From positions 1,315,501 to 1,379,500 of the forward strand of contig NZ_CP040396.1 of assembly GCF_005577435.1 (NCBI RefSeq): DNA of 64,000 nucleotides, given 5' to 3'. Below the pieces are notes generated by a model that saw nothing but the letters and a program-made list of their open reading frames with translations, was not told the DNA's origin and did no database searches. Positions 8,400 through 16,968 of this stretch are shown in pieces. Source of the DNA: Paenibacillus algicola. Lineage in GTDB: Bacteria > Bacillota > Bacilli > Paenibacillales > Paenibacillaceae. Numbering within the stretch: the first letter of the stretch is position 1; every line of letters starts with the position of its first letter. Position numbers and translations under genes: made by a program.

Positions 8400-9488
8400 A
8401 TGAAAGTCTTAACGATTCTAGGAACCCGGCCTGAAATTATCCGGCTGAGCTTGATTATTCCTCTATTGGACCGTTTTGCAGAGCGTCATGTGCTCGTTCA
8501 TACCGGTCAGAATTTCACCGCAGGTCTGAGCCAGGTGTTCTTCTCGGAGCTTGGTCTTCGAAATCCGGACTACGTGCTTCAGGACCGCCAGGCCTCGCTG
8601 GGAGGTCAGCTGTCTCTGATGTTCAGCCGAATGGAAGAAATTCTGGAGGCGGAGCAGCCGGACACTGTGCTGCTACTGGGAGATACGAACAGTGCACTGT
8701 GCGCCGTTCTGGCGGAACGGATGGGGTATCCCGTTGTGCATATGGAAGCCGGGAATCGCTGCTTCGATTTGAACGTGCCGGAAGAGAAGAACCGGAAGGT
8801 TATTGATGCCGTTTCTTCAATTAATATGCCTTACACCGAGTATAGCCGAAAGCATTTGCTGCGCGAGGGTGTTCCCAGCCAGCGGATCGTCTTGACCGGC
8901 AATCCAATCTATGAAGTGATGAAGCATTACGAGAAGCATATTCAGGAGAGCCAGGTGCTGCAGAGGCTGTCCCTGACGCCAAAGCAATATTTCCTGGTCA
9001 CCGTGCACCGGTCCGAAAATGTGGACCGCCCCGAGCCGCTGCGTGAAATTTTGGCCGGCTTGAACCGGGTAGCCGAGACGTACGGACAGCGGTTGATTTG
9101 CAGCCTTCATCCCCGTACAGCCTCCAGGCTGAAGGCGGCCGGCACAGTCATGCACCCGCTGGTGGAGTTTCATGAGCCGTTCGGATTTTTCGATTTTGTC
9201 CGTCTGGAGCAGGATGCCAGATGCGCGATTACCGACAGCGGTACCGTTCAGGAGGAATGCTGCATTCTGCACGTGCCTACCGTAACGGTTAGGCGGACGA
9301 CAGAGCGTCCCGAGACGGTAGACTGCGGCAGCAACATCGTCTCCGGTGTAGATGCAGACCGTATCCATGATGCGGTGAAGCTGATGACAGAGCTGAAGCC
9401 GGATTGGGTTTGTCCGGAAGGGTATTTGACGGAGCATGTGTCGCACACCGTCGTAAAATATGTGGTTGGAGGGAAAGTGAATGTTTAA
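8400..9488 (+). CDS. UDP-N-acetylhexosamine 2-epimerase, WecB-like
   Basis: A 362-residue non-hydrolysing UDP-GlcNAc 2-epimerase fold protein. Visible family signatures are LGTRPEIIRLS at the N-terminus, LLLGDTNSALC, HMEAGNRCFDLNVPEEKNRK (with the catalytic-region acidic and Arg residues), TVHRSENVD, and ITDSGTVQEECC near the C-terminus. Length matches the family (about 360-380). It overlaps the following SDR gene by 8 nt. WecB/MnaA makes UDP-ManNAc, whereas the CapG, FnlC and WbvD subgroup acts on 6-deoxy-L-hexosamines. The two adjacent downstream genes favour the second subgroup. The exact substrate is inferred from context. Confidence 0.85.
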   Translation: MKVLTILGTRPEIIRLSLIIPLLDRFAERHVLVHTGQNFTAGLSQVFFSELGLRNPDYVLQDRQASLGGQLSLMFSRMEEILEAEQPDTVLLLGDTNSALCAVLAERMGYPVVHMEAGNRCFDLNVPEEKNRKVIDAVSSINMPYTEYSRKHLLREGVPSQRIVLTGNPIYEVMKHYEKHIQESQVLQRLSLTPKQYFLVTVHRSENVDRPEPLREILAGLNRVAETYGQRLICSLHPRTASRLKAAGTVMHPLVEFHEPFGFFDFVRLEQDARCAITDSGTVQEECCILHVPTVTVRRTTERPETVDCGSNIVSGVDADRIHDAVKLMTELKPDWVCPEGYLTEHVSHTVVKYVVGGKVNV

Positions 9489-10467
9489 TAATCAACGTAT
9501 TCTGGTTACGGGCGGCACAGGCTCTTGGGGACATGAATTGATCAGCCAGCTGCTGCCGCAAAATCCGAAGCAGATTATCGTATTCTCCAGAAGCGAGGCG
9601 ACTCAGGTCGCAATGGACCGTGAATTCGAGGACCAGCGGCTGACCTTTCGGATTGGAGATATCCGGGATAAGGAGGCGTTAAGCGCCGCCTGTCAGGGCG
9701 TCGATTATGTGTTCCATCTGGCGGCGCTCAAGCATGTGCCGGTATGTGAAGAACACCCGTATGAGGCGCTGAAGACGAATGTGGTCGGCACGCAGCACGT
9801 GATCGAGGCCGCCATTGAGAATAAAGTGAAAAAGGTCATCTATATCTCGACAGATAAGGCCGCGAATCCTTCCAACTTCTACGGTATGACCAAGGCGATC
9901 GGCGAAAAGCTGATCGTGTATGCCAACCTGCTCAGTCCGGACACGAAATTCGTATGCGTCCGGGGCGGGAATGTGCTTGGCACGAATGGCAGTGTGGTGC
10001 ATCTGTTTATTAACCAGATTAACCAGAAGGGGCAGATCCGCATTACCGATCTTGGGATGACGAGATTCTTCCTGACGCTGAAGGACGCCATCTCCCTGCT
10101 GTTCAAGGCTTCGATCGAAAGCGTTGGCGGAGAAATTTTCGTGATGATGATGCCGACGTGTAAAATTTCGGATTTAGCCGAGGTGCTGATTGAGCATTCC
10201 CAGAAGCAGGGCATCAAGCTGGTAGAGACAGGAGTGCGTCCAGGGGAGAAAATTCACGAAATACTGATGAGCGATTTCGAGAGCCTGACAACCGTAGCCT
10301 ATGATGATCAGTATTTGGTCATCCTTCCGACACTGGATATTCCCGGCATTCAGTCTCATTATGCCAGCAAGCCGAAGGTTGCGTTCAAGAGCTTTAGCTC
10401 GGAATTTAATCTGATGAGCAAGCAGGAAATTCGGGACATTTTGCAGCGCGGAGGATTTTTGTCATGA
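9481..10467 (+). CDS. UDP-GlcNAc 4,6-dehydratase/5-epimerase, CapE/WbjB-like
   Basis: A 328-residue extended SDR protein of the polysaccharide biosynthesis (CapD/FlaA1) group. The NAD-binding motif GGTGSWG lies at residues 11-17. An STDKAANPSN block at 123-132 carries the Thr-Asp-Lys catalytic set seen in inverting 4,6-dehydratases, and YGMTK (134-138) takes the place of the YxxxK pair. It overlaps the gene before and the gene after, so all three form one translationally coupled module. The family converts UDP-GlcNAc to a 4-keto-6-deoxy sugar, in the CapE/WbjB branch with epimerisation at C-5. The downstream RmlD-like reductase would take the keto product. Confidence 0.85.
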   Translation: MFNNQRILVTGGTGSWGHELISQLLPQNPKQIIVFSRSEATQVAMDREFEDQRLTFRIGDIRDKEALSAACQGVDYVFHLAALKHVPVCEEHPYEALKTNVVGTQHVIEAAIENKVKKVIYISTDKAANPSNFYGMTKAIGEKLIVYANLLSPDTKFVCVRGGNVLGTNGSVVHLFINQINQKGQIRITDLGMTRFFLTLKDAISLLFKASIESVGGEIFVMMMPTCKISDLAEVLIEHSQKQGIKLVETGVRPGEKIHEILMSDFESLTTVAYDDQYLVILPTLDIPGIQSHYASKPKVAFKSFSSEFNLMSKQEIRDILQRGGFLS

Positions 10468-11288
10468 AAATGCTGGTGCTGGGAGGGAATGGCATGGCTG
10501 GCCATGTGCTTGTGGATTATTTCCGCAGGCACGGCCATCATGTGTTTTACACGACACGGGACCGCAGGAGTGAGGACGGCCTGCTGCTGGATGCGGGAGA
10601 TATCGGCGCGGTGGAGCACATCGTTCGCGCTGTCTCGCCGGAGGTTATCATCAATGCGGTCGGCGTACTGAACCAGTTCGCAGAGCAGGACAAAATTAAC
10701 GCCTACCATATTAACGGATTTCTGCCCCACCGCCTGCGTCATATGGCAGATGCCATTTCGGCGCGCCTGATTCATATTAGCACGGATTGTGTATTCTCGG
10801 GCAGCCGGGGAGGATACCAGGAAAAGGATACCCCGGACGGTACCTCCGTCTATGCCCTGACGAAGGCGCTGGGAGAGGTCTCGCATCCGGAGCACCTCAC
10901 GATTCGGACCTCCATCATTGGACCGGAAATCCGCTCCGGTGGCATTGGTCTGTTCGAATGGTTTATGCGGCAGGAGGGCAAGGTTTCCGGATATCGGAAC
11001 GTCTGGTGGAACGGAGTCACCACGCTGGAGCTGGCCAAAGCGATTCACCATTTCATCAGCTCAGACCTTGGAGGCTTAATCCACCTGGCTCATCCCGAGC
11101 CGCTTAGCAAGTATGAGCTGCTGCAGCTGTTCAAGGATCTATGGAACAAAGAAGATACCCTCATCGAGCCTGACGATGCCATGGTACAGGATCGAACGCT
11201 GATCTCAACTCGGGAAGACGTGGAGTATGCTCTCCCTTCGTATCCTGACATGCTGAGGGAGCTGCGGCAATGGCAGCAAAGGGGTTGA
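10464..11288 (+). CDS. RmlD-like 4-ketosugar reductase
   Basis: A 274-residue SDR protein with GGNGMAG at residues 7-13, HISTDCVFSG at 104-113 and YALTK at 130-134, which are the hallmarks of dTDP-4-dehydrorhamnose reductase-type enzymes. It lacks the C-terminal cupin domain of CapF/WbjC (about 370 residues), so it resembles the shorter WbvR-type reductase of L-RhaNAc/L-QuiNAc synthesis more than the L-FucNAc enzyme. It overlaps its neighbours on both sides (ATGA upstream). Probable role: NAD(P)H reduction of a UDP-4-keto-6-deoxy-L-HexNAc. The stereochemistry of the product is not readable. Confidence 0.8.
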   Translation: MKMLVLGGNGMAGHVLVDYFRRHGHHVFYTTRDRRSEDGLLLDAGDIGAVEHIVRAVSPEVIINAVGVLNQFAEQDKINAYHINGFLPHRLRHMADAISARLIHISTDCVFSGSRGGYQEKDTPDGTSVYALTKALGEVSHPEHLTIRTSIIGPEIRSGGIGLFEWFMRQEGKVSGYRNVWWNGVTTLELAKAIHHFISSDLGGLIHLAHPEPLSKYELLQLFKDLWNKEDTLIEPDDAMVQDRTLISTREDVEYALPSYPDMLRELRQWQQRG

Positions 11289-12217
11289 AGCCTGCCCTGT
11301 TGGTGACCGGGGCTTCAGGCTTTACCGGCAGGCATGCGTGTCAGCATTTCCATGACCTCGGCTGGGCCGTTACAGCGGCAGTGCGCAAGACTCCGCCGGC
11401 TTCGCTTCTTCCGGGCGTGAAGGCGGCAGAGTGTGAGCTGACTGACCGGGAGCAGGTCCGCCAGCTGATTGACAGGATCAGACCTCATTATGTTCTGCAT
11501 GTAGCCGGTAGGAATGCAGTGCCGGATTCCTGGCGCGATCCGGCTGCGCATATGGAAGCCAATGTGATGGCCCCGGTATATCTCATGGAGGCGATGCGTG
11601 AATTCAGGCCGGACGGCAGGCTGCTGCTGGCGGGCTCCAGGCTGGGAGTGGATCCTGCCCAGGGAGCCCGTTCTGTGCCGCATCCTTACAGCCTTAGCAA
11701 GAGCGTAGGAAGCTGGGTCGCAGAGGCCTGGTCCGCCTTATATCATCTGCCTGTGATGATCGCTGAGCCTTCGAATCTAATCGGTCCTGGGGAATCCACA
11801 GGCTTTTGCATGCTGCTGGCAAAGCATATTGCCCGCTGCGAGCTTGGTACTATGGAAGGTAAGGCTCCGTTTACCATCTCCTCCAGAGGAGCAGTTCGTC
11901 GATTTCTGGACGTCAGAGACGCGGTTTCAGCTTATGAGAAGCTGCTGTTATCCGGTGCACCGGGAGAAGTATATCCTGTAACCGGAGAGCAGGAGTGGAC
12001 TTTGGGCGAGGTTGCAGAGCGGCTGTTATGTAAAGCTCGCGGCAGCGTACCTGTGCAGTGGGGCAGTGAGACTGACAACGCCCCCGCTCCCCCCAAAAGT
12101 GAGACTGTACGCTCTCCGTCATTGTCAGAACTGGGCTGGCGTCCTGGAATTGAAATGGAGAAGAGCCTGGATGATATTTTGGCCTATGCACGAGCTGTCA
12201 CGGAATCCTCGCGATAA
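11270..12217 (+). CDS. NAD-dependent sugar epimerase/dehydratase (SDR)
   Basis: A 315-residue extended SDR. TGASGFTG (residues 13-20) is the nucleotide-binding glycine motif, HVAGRNAVPDSWRDP resembles the substrate loop of GDP-mannose 4,6-dehydratase-like enzymes, and YSLSK (140-144) is the catalytic pair. A conserved AEPSNLIGPGES segment follows. The start lies 18 nt inside the previous gene. It is the last gene of the nucleotide-sugar module. It may act on a second nucleotide sugar or as a reductase (the Rmd-like group is of this size). No closer assignment is possible. Confidence 0.75.
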   Translation: MAAKGLKPALLVTGASGFTGRHACQHFHDLGWAVTAAVRKTPPASLLPGVKAAECELTDREQVRQLIDRIRPHYVLHVAGRNAVPDSWRDPAAHMEANVMAPVYLMEAMREFRPDGRLLLAGSRLGVDPAQGARSVPHPYSLSKSVGSWVAEAWSALYHLPVMIAEPSNLIGPGESTGFCMLLAKHIARCELGTMEGKAPFTISSRGAVRRFLDVRDAVSAYEKLLLSGAPGEVYPVTGEQEWTLGEVAERLLCKARGSVPVQWGSETDNAPAPPKSETVRSPSLSELGWRPGIEMEKSLDDILAYARAVTESSR

Positions 12218-12275
12218 CAAGCTTCCCCCTTGCGAGGGGCAGTGTCGCATGACATTAACCATAATAGGAAGACGG

Positions 12276-12310
12276 CAGACTGCTGATCCCTCGGCGGTCT
12301 GTTTGCCTTT
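12276..12310 (+). terminator. Terminator closing the glycan operon
   Basis: CAGACTGCTGA pairs with TCGGCGGTCTG (two G-T wobbles) around a TCCC loop, followed by TTTGCCTTTT. It lies after the last SDR gene and before the lipoprotein gene. Confidence 0.55.
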
Positions 12311-12439
12311 TGCTGGAGGTGCTTGCTTTTCATCCTCATGCGTCTTTGGTGCATCCAAAACCTTTCAGCATACCGCCTGGTCCCATCGGTCATCCTATAC
12401 CTTGTCAGCACACCTATAACAGAGATGGAGGATGAATTG

Positions 12440-13456
12440 ATGATGAAATCCAAAGCCCTTAGCCTGACCTTGTCGGCGGCTTTAATCACAAGCGTGGCCG
12501 GTCTGGCAGGCTGTGGCAACATGAACGACGGCAACTCCACCAAGACGCACAATATCAGCACGAACGATAATGGACGCATCGGGGACAGCCGCATCTTGAA
12601 CAATGGCCGCAACGGCATGCAGCATGACCTCTCCAACCTGAAATACAGCAAGGTGCTCTCCGAGAAGGTGTCCAAAATCAATGGTGTGGGTGACGCACGC
12701 GTATTCGTTACCAAAAATAACGCTTATGTCTCCTTATCCCTGGATGGCGAGTCCGGCATGAATGGCAGCCGCACTGGCAGCAATGGCATGAACGGCATGA
12801 ACGGCCGCATGGGCGGCACTAGCGGCATGACAGATCGCATGGACAGCTTGACAGGACGCAGCAACACGGGAACCAACGGCCGTACAGACGGCTTGTACGG
12901 GGCATCCGGTACCGGGACTGCAGGTCTGCTGCGAGGCATGAGTGATCCGCGCGGCACGCTGGATAACAATACCGGTCTCGGGCGCAGTGCAGGATATGGC
13001 AGCTATGGTACAGGCGGTGGGAACACCATGGGCGACAACTCCGGCGACAATCATTTGATGGGCAGCAACGGAGCGACAATGGGCAACCGCGGCCGCTATG
13101 GAGCCATGAATACAGACAACGATATGGGCATGGGTATGGGTGACAATCAAGTGCCGCAAAATATCCGGAGCCTGATTAACAGCACCGTTCAGAAAACGGC
13201 TCCTCAATGTGAGCAGGTATACGTATCTGATGATGCCGATTTCTTTGACCGCTCTGAAGGCTATGCCGGCAACGGAATGATGGGTAACGGAGATCAAGGA
13301 GACGGCAATGTCGTTGGCAACATGACAGAGGATTTGGGTGCGTTCATCAATCGTCTGTTCCCGATGAACATGAACGGTCGGGATAACGGTATTCTGAATA
13401 ATGACGGTACCTCAAACGGCATGTATAACACAGGCAACAGCGGCACGAACCGATAA
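12440..13456 (+). CDS. YhcN/YlaJ-type sporulation lipoprotein, expanded
   Basis: A 338-residue lipoprotein with a signal peptide whose lipobox is LAGC (cysteine near residue 24). The two conserved parts of the YhcN/YlaJ family are present: KYSKVLSEKVSKINGVGDAR with an ARVFVTKNNAYVSL strand, and, near the C-terminus, NIRSLINSTVQKTAPQCEQV with VYVSDD. Between them lie about 140 residues of Gly/Asn/Met/Ser/Thr-rich low complexity (repeats of NGMNG and similar), and another such stretch ends the protein, making it much longer than the usual 150-220 residues. The start is the first of two adjacent ATGs, 8 nt after GGAGG. The family is associated with forespore and inner spore membrane. The enrichment suggests a cross-linking or surface spacer role, unproven. 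Confidence 0.75.
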   Translation: MMKSKALSLTLSAALITSVAGLAGCGNMNDGNSTKTHNISTNDNGRIGDSRILNNGRNGMQHDLSNLKYSKVLSEKVSKINGVGDARVFVTKNNAYVSLSLDGESGMNGSRTGSNGMNGMNGRMGGTSGMTDRMDSLTGRSNTGTNGRTDGLYGASGTGTAGLLRGMSDPRGTLDNNTGLGRSAGYGSYGTGGGNTMGDNSGDNHLMGSNGATMGNRGRYGAMNTDNDMGMGMGDNQVPQNIRSLINSTVQKTAPQCEQVYVSDDADFFDRSEGYAGNGMMGNGDQGDGNVVGNMTEDLGAFINRLFPMNMNGRDNGILNNDGTSNGMYNTGNSGTNR

Positions 13457-13494
13457 GTACTAGCTTGTCATTATTTTCATCTCTTTATGCTTAA

Positions 13495-13530
13495 AAAAGC
13501 TCCTGCCGAAAGGAATCGGCAGGAGCTTTT
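13495..13530. terminator. Bidirectional terminator
   Basis: Perfect 15-bp arms (AAAAGCTCCTGCCGA and its complement) with a 6-nt loop, and A/T runs on both sides. It serves the lipoprotein gene on the + strand and nagA on the - strand. Confidence 0.9.
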
Positions 13531-13543
13531 GTGCACAGCCCTG

Positions 13544-14725
13544 TTAATATTTGCGGCTGCCCTGAACCCATACCGCTTCCAGGTCCAGCTGGTCGTTCAG
13601 GAGCAGTACATCGGCCAGCAGCCCTTTGGCCAGGGAGCCGGTTCGATCGTCAATGCCGATGACCTTCGCGGGATTGAAGCTGGCCGCAGCCGAGGCCTGC
13701 TGAATGCTGAGGCCGACCTCTTTTACGAGATATTGGAAGCCTCGAATCATGGTCAGGGTGCTTCCGGCCAGACTGTTGCTGTTGGACTTTAAGGTCGCGA
13801 TTCCCTTCTCAACAATGGTCTGCAGGCCGCCCAGCATATATTCGCCATCCGGCATACCGGCTGCAGACACGGCATCGGTCACAAGAATAAGGCCATCTGC
13901 CGGCTTCAGTCGTGCCAGAATGGAGACGGCTGCCGGATGGACGTGAATACCGTCCGCAATAATTTCAGCGCTGAGGCGATCGTCGCCGAGCAGAGCCCCG
14001 GCTGTACCCGGCTTGCGGTGATGCAGTCCGGTCATGGCATTAAAGGTGTGGACCCCGTGGGAAAGACCGGCATCCACCGCACGCTGCACCTGCTCATACG
14101 TGGCGTCGGTGTGACCCAGCGCAGCCACAATACCGTGCTCCTTCAGCCAAGATATGGCTTCAAGGGCACCGTCCCGCTCTGGAGCGAGGGTCATCAGCTT
14201 CACCAGCCCGGGGAAGCTCTGCTCCCATTCCTCCAGCCAGAGGATGCTGGCGGGAACAATGTGCTCCGGATTCTGTGCTCCCGGCCACTGGGGACTTATA
14301 AAGGGTCCCTCCAGATGAACACCCTCCAGCCGGGCGTACGGCATCGTTGAGCTTCGATATTGCTGTACGTTTTGAAGCACAGCATCAATGGCATGTTTAG
14401 GAGCTGTCATGGTCGTGGCGAGCATGGAGGTCGTGCCTTGCGAGCAGTGGAAGGAGGTGATCGCGTTCAGGCCTTCGATATCCGCCTCCATGAAGTCTTC
14501 GCCGCTGCCGCCGTGAACGTGGATATCCACAAAGCCGGGCATAATATAGCCTTCCTTCCGCCTAATCACCTGCTCAGCCTCCTGCTCCAGAACAGAAGGC
14601 AGACCGGATGCGGGACCGGCATATACAATCTGCTCTCCTTGCATGGCGACAGCCCCGTCTGGAATCAGTCCGCCAGGAGTTATGACGCTGCCGTATAACA
14701 GCGTACTCTGTGGGGAGCGGCTCAT
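13544..14725 (-). CDS. nagA: N-acetylglucosamine-6-phosphate deacetylase
   Basis: A 393-residue amidohydrolase that deacetylates GlcNAc-6-P to GlcN-6-P in the cytoplasm. Metal- and substrate-binding motifs visible: PGFVDIHVHGGSGEDFMEAD, HLEGPFISP, GHTDATYEQ, HTFNAMTGLHHRKPG and LVTDAVSAAGMPDG. The start is placed at MSRSPQ, because this ATG overlaps the nagB stop (ATGA) and gives the usual family length; a longer frame upstream runs inside nagB. It is the last gene of the rpiR-nagB-nagA operon. It probably recycles amino sugars from cell wall or from chitin-like substrates. Confidence 0.95.
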   Translation of the reverse strand: MSRSPQSTLLYGSVITPGGLIPDGAVAMQGEQIVYAGPASGLPSVLEQEAEQVIRRKEGYIMPGFVDIHVHGGSGEDFMEADIEGLNAITSFHCSQGTTSMLATTMTAPKHAIDAVLQNVQQYRSSTMPYARLEGVHLEGPFISPQWPGAQNPEHIVPASILWLEEWEQSFPGLVKLMTLAPERDGALEAISWLKEHGIVAALGHTDATYEQVQRAVDAGLSHGVHTFNAMTGLHHRKPGTAGALLGDDRLSAEIIADGIHVHPAAVSILARLKPADGLILVTDAVSAAGMPDGEYMLGGLQTIVEKGIATLKSNSNSLAGSTLTMIRGFQYLVKEVGLSIQQASAAASFNPAKVIGIDDRTGSLAKGLLADVLLLNDQLDLEAVWVQGSRKY

Positions 14726-15450
14726 CGGAAGTATCTCCCGGCGCCTTCGTCCAGAAGCACGACGACATTGGGATGGCATTGAAGCAAGGAAGCAGGGCAA
14801 TCCGTGGTGATCGGTCCGGTCAGTGCTTGGCGGGCAATCTCCGCTTTGTCCGCTCCCCGGATTAGCAGCAGAATTTGGCGTGACTTCATAATAGTAGCTG
14901 CACCCATCGTAATGGCGTGGGTAGGAACCTCATCCAGAGAATCGAAGAATCTCGCATTCGCTACTCGCGTTTCTTCTTTCAGCGGTACGACATGAGTCCC
15001 CCCGATCAGATGATTACCCGGCTCGTTGAAGCCGATATGCCCGTTATGGCCAATGCCAAGCAGCTGCAGGTCTACAGGGCCGTTCTCCTCAAGCATCCGG
15101 TCATAGCGCAGGCATTCCTGCTCCAGGTCAGCCGCATTGCCGTTAGGGACGTGGGTCTGGTCCAGGGAGATGTCCACATGCTTGAACAGCTTCTCGTTCA
15201 TAAAGGTGCGGTAGCTTTCGGAGTGCTGCTCCGGGAGACCGACATACTCATCCAGGTTGTATGTAGTGACACCGGCGAAGCTAACCAGCCCCTGTCTGTG
15301 CATATCGACCAGCTTGGCGTACAGACCGACCGGGGTGCTGCCTGTTGCGAGCCCCAGCTTGGCGCGGGGACGGCTGGTGACCAGTGCGGTAATCAAACCG
15401 GCAGCGGTTTGGACGAAGGCTTCTTCACTGTCTAGGGTGTAAATGTTCAT
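14722..15450 (-). CDS. nagB: Glucosamine-6-phosphate deaminase
   Basis: A 242-residue enzyme converting GlcN-6-P to Fru-6-P and ammonia. Motifs: LATGSTPVGLYAKL (phosphate loop), YNLDEYVGLPEQHSESY (active-site Asp), LLGIGHNGHIGFNEPG (with the catalytic His and Glu) and the C-terminal region AIT/MGAATIM. Length fits the short Firmicute NagB lacking the allosteric tail. AGGAGG precedes the ATG, within the end of the regulator gene. It is translationally coupled to nagA. Confidence 0.95.
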   Translation of the reverse strand: MNIYTLDSEEAFVQTAAGLITALVTSRPRAKLGLATGSTPVGLYAKLVDMHRQGLVSFAGVTTYNLDEYVGLPEQHSESYRTFMNEKLFKHVDISLDQTHVPNGNAADLEQECLRYDRMLEENGPVDLQLLGIGHNGHIGFNEPGNHLIGGTHVVPLKEETRVANARFFDSLDEVPTHAITMGAATIMKSRQILLLIRGADKAEIARQALTGPITTDCPASLLQCHPNVVVLLDEGAGRYFR

Positions 15451-15452
15451 GT

Positions 15453-16331
15453 CTATTCAAGACCTCCTCGGCTTTTACGGTAATTTTGTACATTCAGATA
15501 AGACTGCTCTAATCTCGGTACATAAGTAGAGAAATCGCGGCTGGCCATGCCCATAAATAAAATATCGATAATATGAAGCTGGGCAATGCGGGAGGCCATA
15601 TCTCCGCGGCGCATGCCCTCCTCCAGTGAGGAGGAGTACAGGGCAATATCAGACAGTGCGGCCAGTGCACTGCTGCGGTAAGAGGTGACGCTGATCGTAA
15701 AGGCGCCGGCCTTCTTGGCGCAGCTGAGTGCATCAATAGTCTCCGGCGTTTCTCCGGAATAGGAGATCGCGATGGCGACATCCTCCGGACCCAGGTTGGA
15801 TGCTGAAGTGATCTGCATATGGGAATCGGCAAAGGCCGTACAGCTTTTGCCGATCCGGACGAGCTTCTGGTAGAAATCCTGGGCCACGATGGACGAGGTG
15901 GCAATGCCGTAAAGGTCAATCCGCTTAGCCTTGCACAGTGCATCCACCGCACGCTCCAGCTGTCCCAAATCCAGCAGAGAGGTCGTATCCTGAATGGACT
16001 TCAGATGATTGCTCTCCATGGCCTGCACAATGCCCGCCAGAGGGTTGCCCGCGACAATATCCTGGTACTTTGTCTGTCCGGAGCGGGAGGTGATCTCGGC
16101 ATGAGCCATTTCGGACGCCAGCTTGACCTTGAAATCCGGATACCCCTTACAATCAAAATGCTTGCAAAAGCGGGTGATCGTAGCCGGGCTGACCTCACAC
16201 TGCTCGGCAAGATCCTTAATTCCCAGATGTACAATGCTTCCCGGGTTTTCCAGAATAAAATCAGCCAGCCGCCGCTCCTGCCGGGGCAGAGCGTTCTTCT
16301 CTACAGCGATAATGTGCAGAACGGGTGCCAT
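15453..16331 (-). CDS. RpiR-family regulator of the nag operon
   Basis: A 292-residue transcription regulator. The N-terminal 80 residues form an HTH (DLAEQCEVSPATITRFCKHF, typical RpiR recognition helix) and residues about 120-260 form a SIS sugar-phosphate-binding domain (IDLYGIATSSIVAQDFYQKL and IAISYSGETPETIDALS). GGAGG precedes the ATG. It is the promoter-proximal gene of rpiR-nagB-nagA and probably senses a hexosamine phosphate such as GlcNAc-6-P or MurNAc-6-P. This resembles MurR in domain layout, but the ligand is inferred from the operon. Confidence 0.85.
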   Translation of the reverse strand: MAPVLHIIAVEKNALPRQERRLADFILENPGSIVHLGIKDLAEQCEVSPATITRFCKHFDCKGYPDFKVKLASEMAHAEITSRSGQTKYQDIVAGNPLAGIVQAMESNHLKSIQDTTSLLDLGQLERAVDALCKAKRIDLYGIATSSIVAQDFYQKLVRIGKSCTAFADSHMQITSASNLGPEDVAIAISYSGETPETIDALSCAKKAGAFTISVTSYRSSALAALSDIALYSSSLEEGMRRGDMASRIAQLHIIDILFMGMASRDFSTYVPRLEQSYLNVQNYRKSRGGLE

Positions 16332-16604
16332 GCAAGGCCTCCTTCTTCTTTAACGGCTTTTGCCGTGAAAATAATTATTGTACATCTCATATAAATAAGA
16401 AAATAATTTTAATAATGTCCATGTTAGACCATTACATGTCAGGAATCAAGGGGCAATTTCATATGCAGCTATCCCATAGCCTGCGCTCCCCGCCCAAAAT
16501 GAATACCCCGGCGCACCAATGCCACCGGGTTCTCATATGATGTGTTGACTGTATCCCTTAACCTTGTTAGACCACACATACCCGGGCAAGGAGGGGTGAC
16601 ACCA

Positions 16605-16814
16605 TTGAAGGGAAATGATCAACACAGCAAGTTCTTGTTAACCCACCGTGAGCGAGAAGTATTTGAGCTGCTGGTGCAGGACAAAACGACTCGCGACATC
16701 GCCGGGCAGTTGTTTATCAGCGAGAAAACGGTGCGAAACCATATTTCCAATGTTATGTGGTTTGAAACACACCCATCATTAAAGGCTAAAACCTTTGACT
16801 TCATTGGGTTTTAG
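16605..16814 (+). pseudogene. gerE: gerE 5' part, interrupted after codon 51
   Basis: The first 51 codons encode a LuxR-type HTH protein matching sporulation regulator GerE (LLTHREREVFELLVQDKTTR, then ISEKTVRNHISNVM). Translation starts at TTG, 8 nt after AAGGAGGGG. After VM the frame runs into foreign sequence and ends 18 residues later, so the product would lack the last helix used for dimerisation. The missing 23 codons and stop occur at 31069 and again at 32105. Joining them gives exactly 74 residues, the length of B. subtilis GerE, in frame. GerE is the last mother-cell regulator of coat genes. This is probably not a dead gene but one restored by DNA excision during sporulation. Confidence 0.92.
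16736..16772 (+). other. attL of the gerE intervening element
   Basis: The core 16736-16757 (AAACCATATTTCCAATG plus TTATG) is identical to 31047-31068 at the right junction, in direct orientation. It is followed by the element-side arm TGGTTTGAAACACAC (16758-16772). This arm is the inverted repeat of the arm at 31038-31052 with one mismatch in 15. The core codes for the end of the GerE recognition helix. Confidence 0.85.
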
Positions 16815-16968
16815 GTAATTTCAATGGATTGGAGAAACAGTTAGGCACTTAGTGAGGGGAGAAACAGACCTTACGAGGTGCTTTTTTTCACCGTGTACCA
16901 TACAAATGTGATAAAATGGGAACATATGATTGTATGAAAGGGACAAGTATTAGAGAGGTGAATGTACA

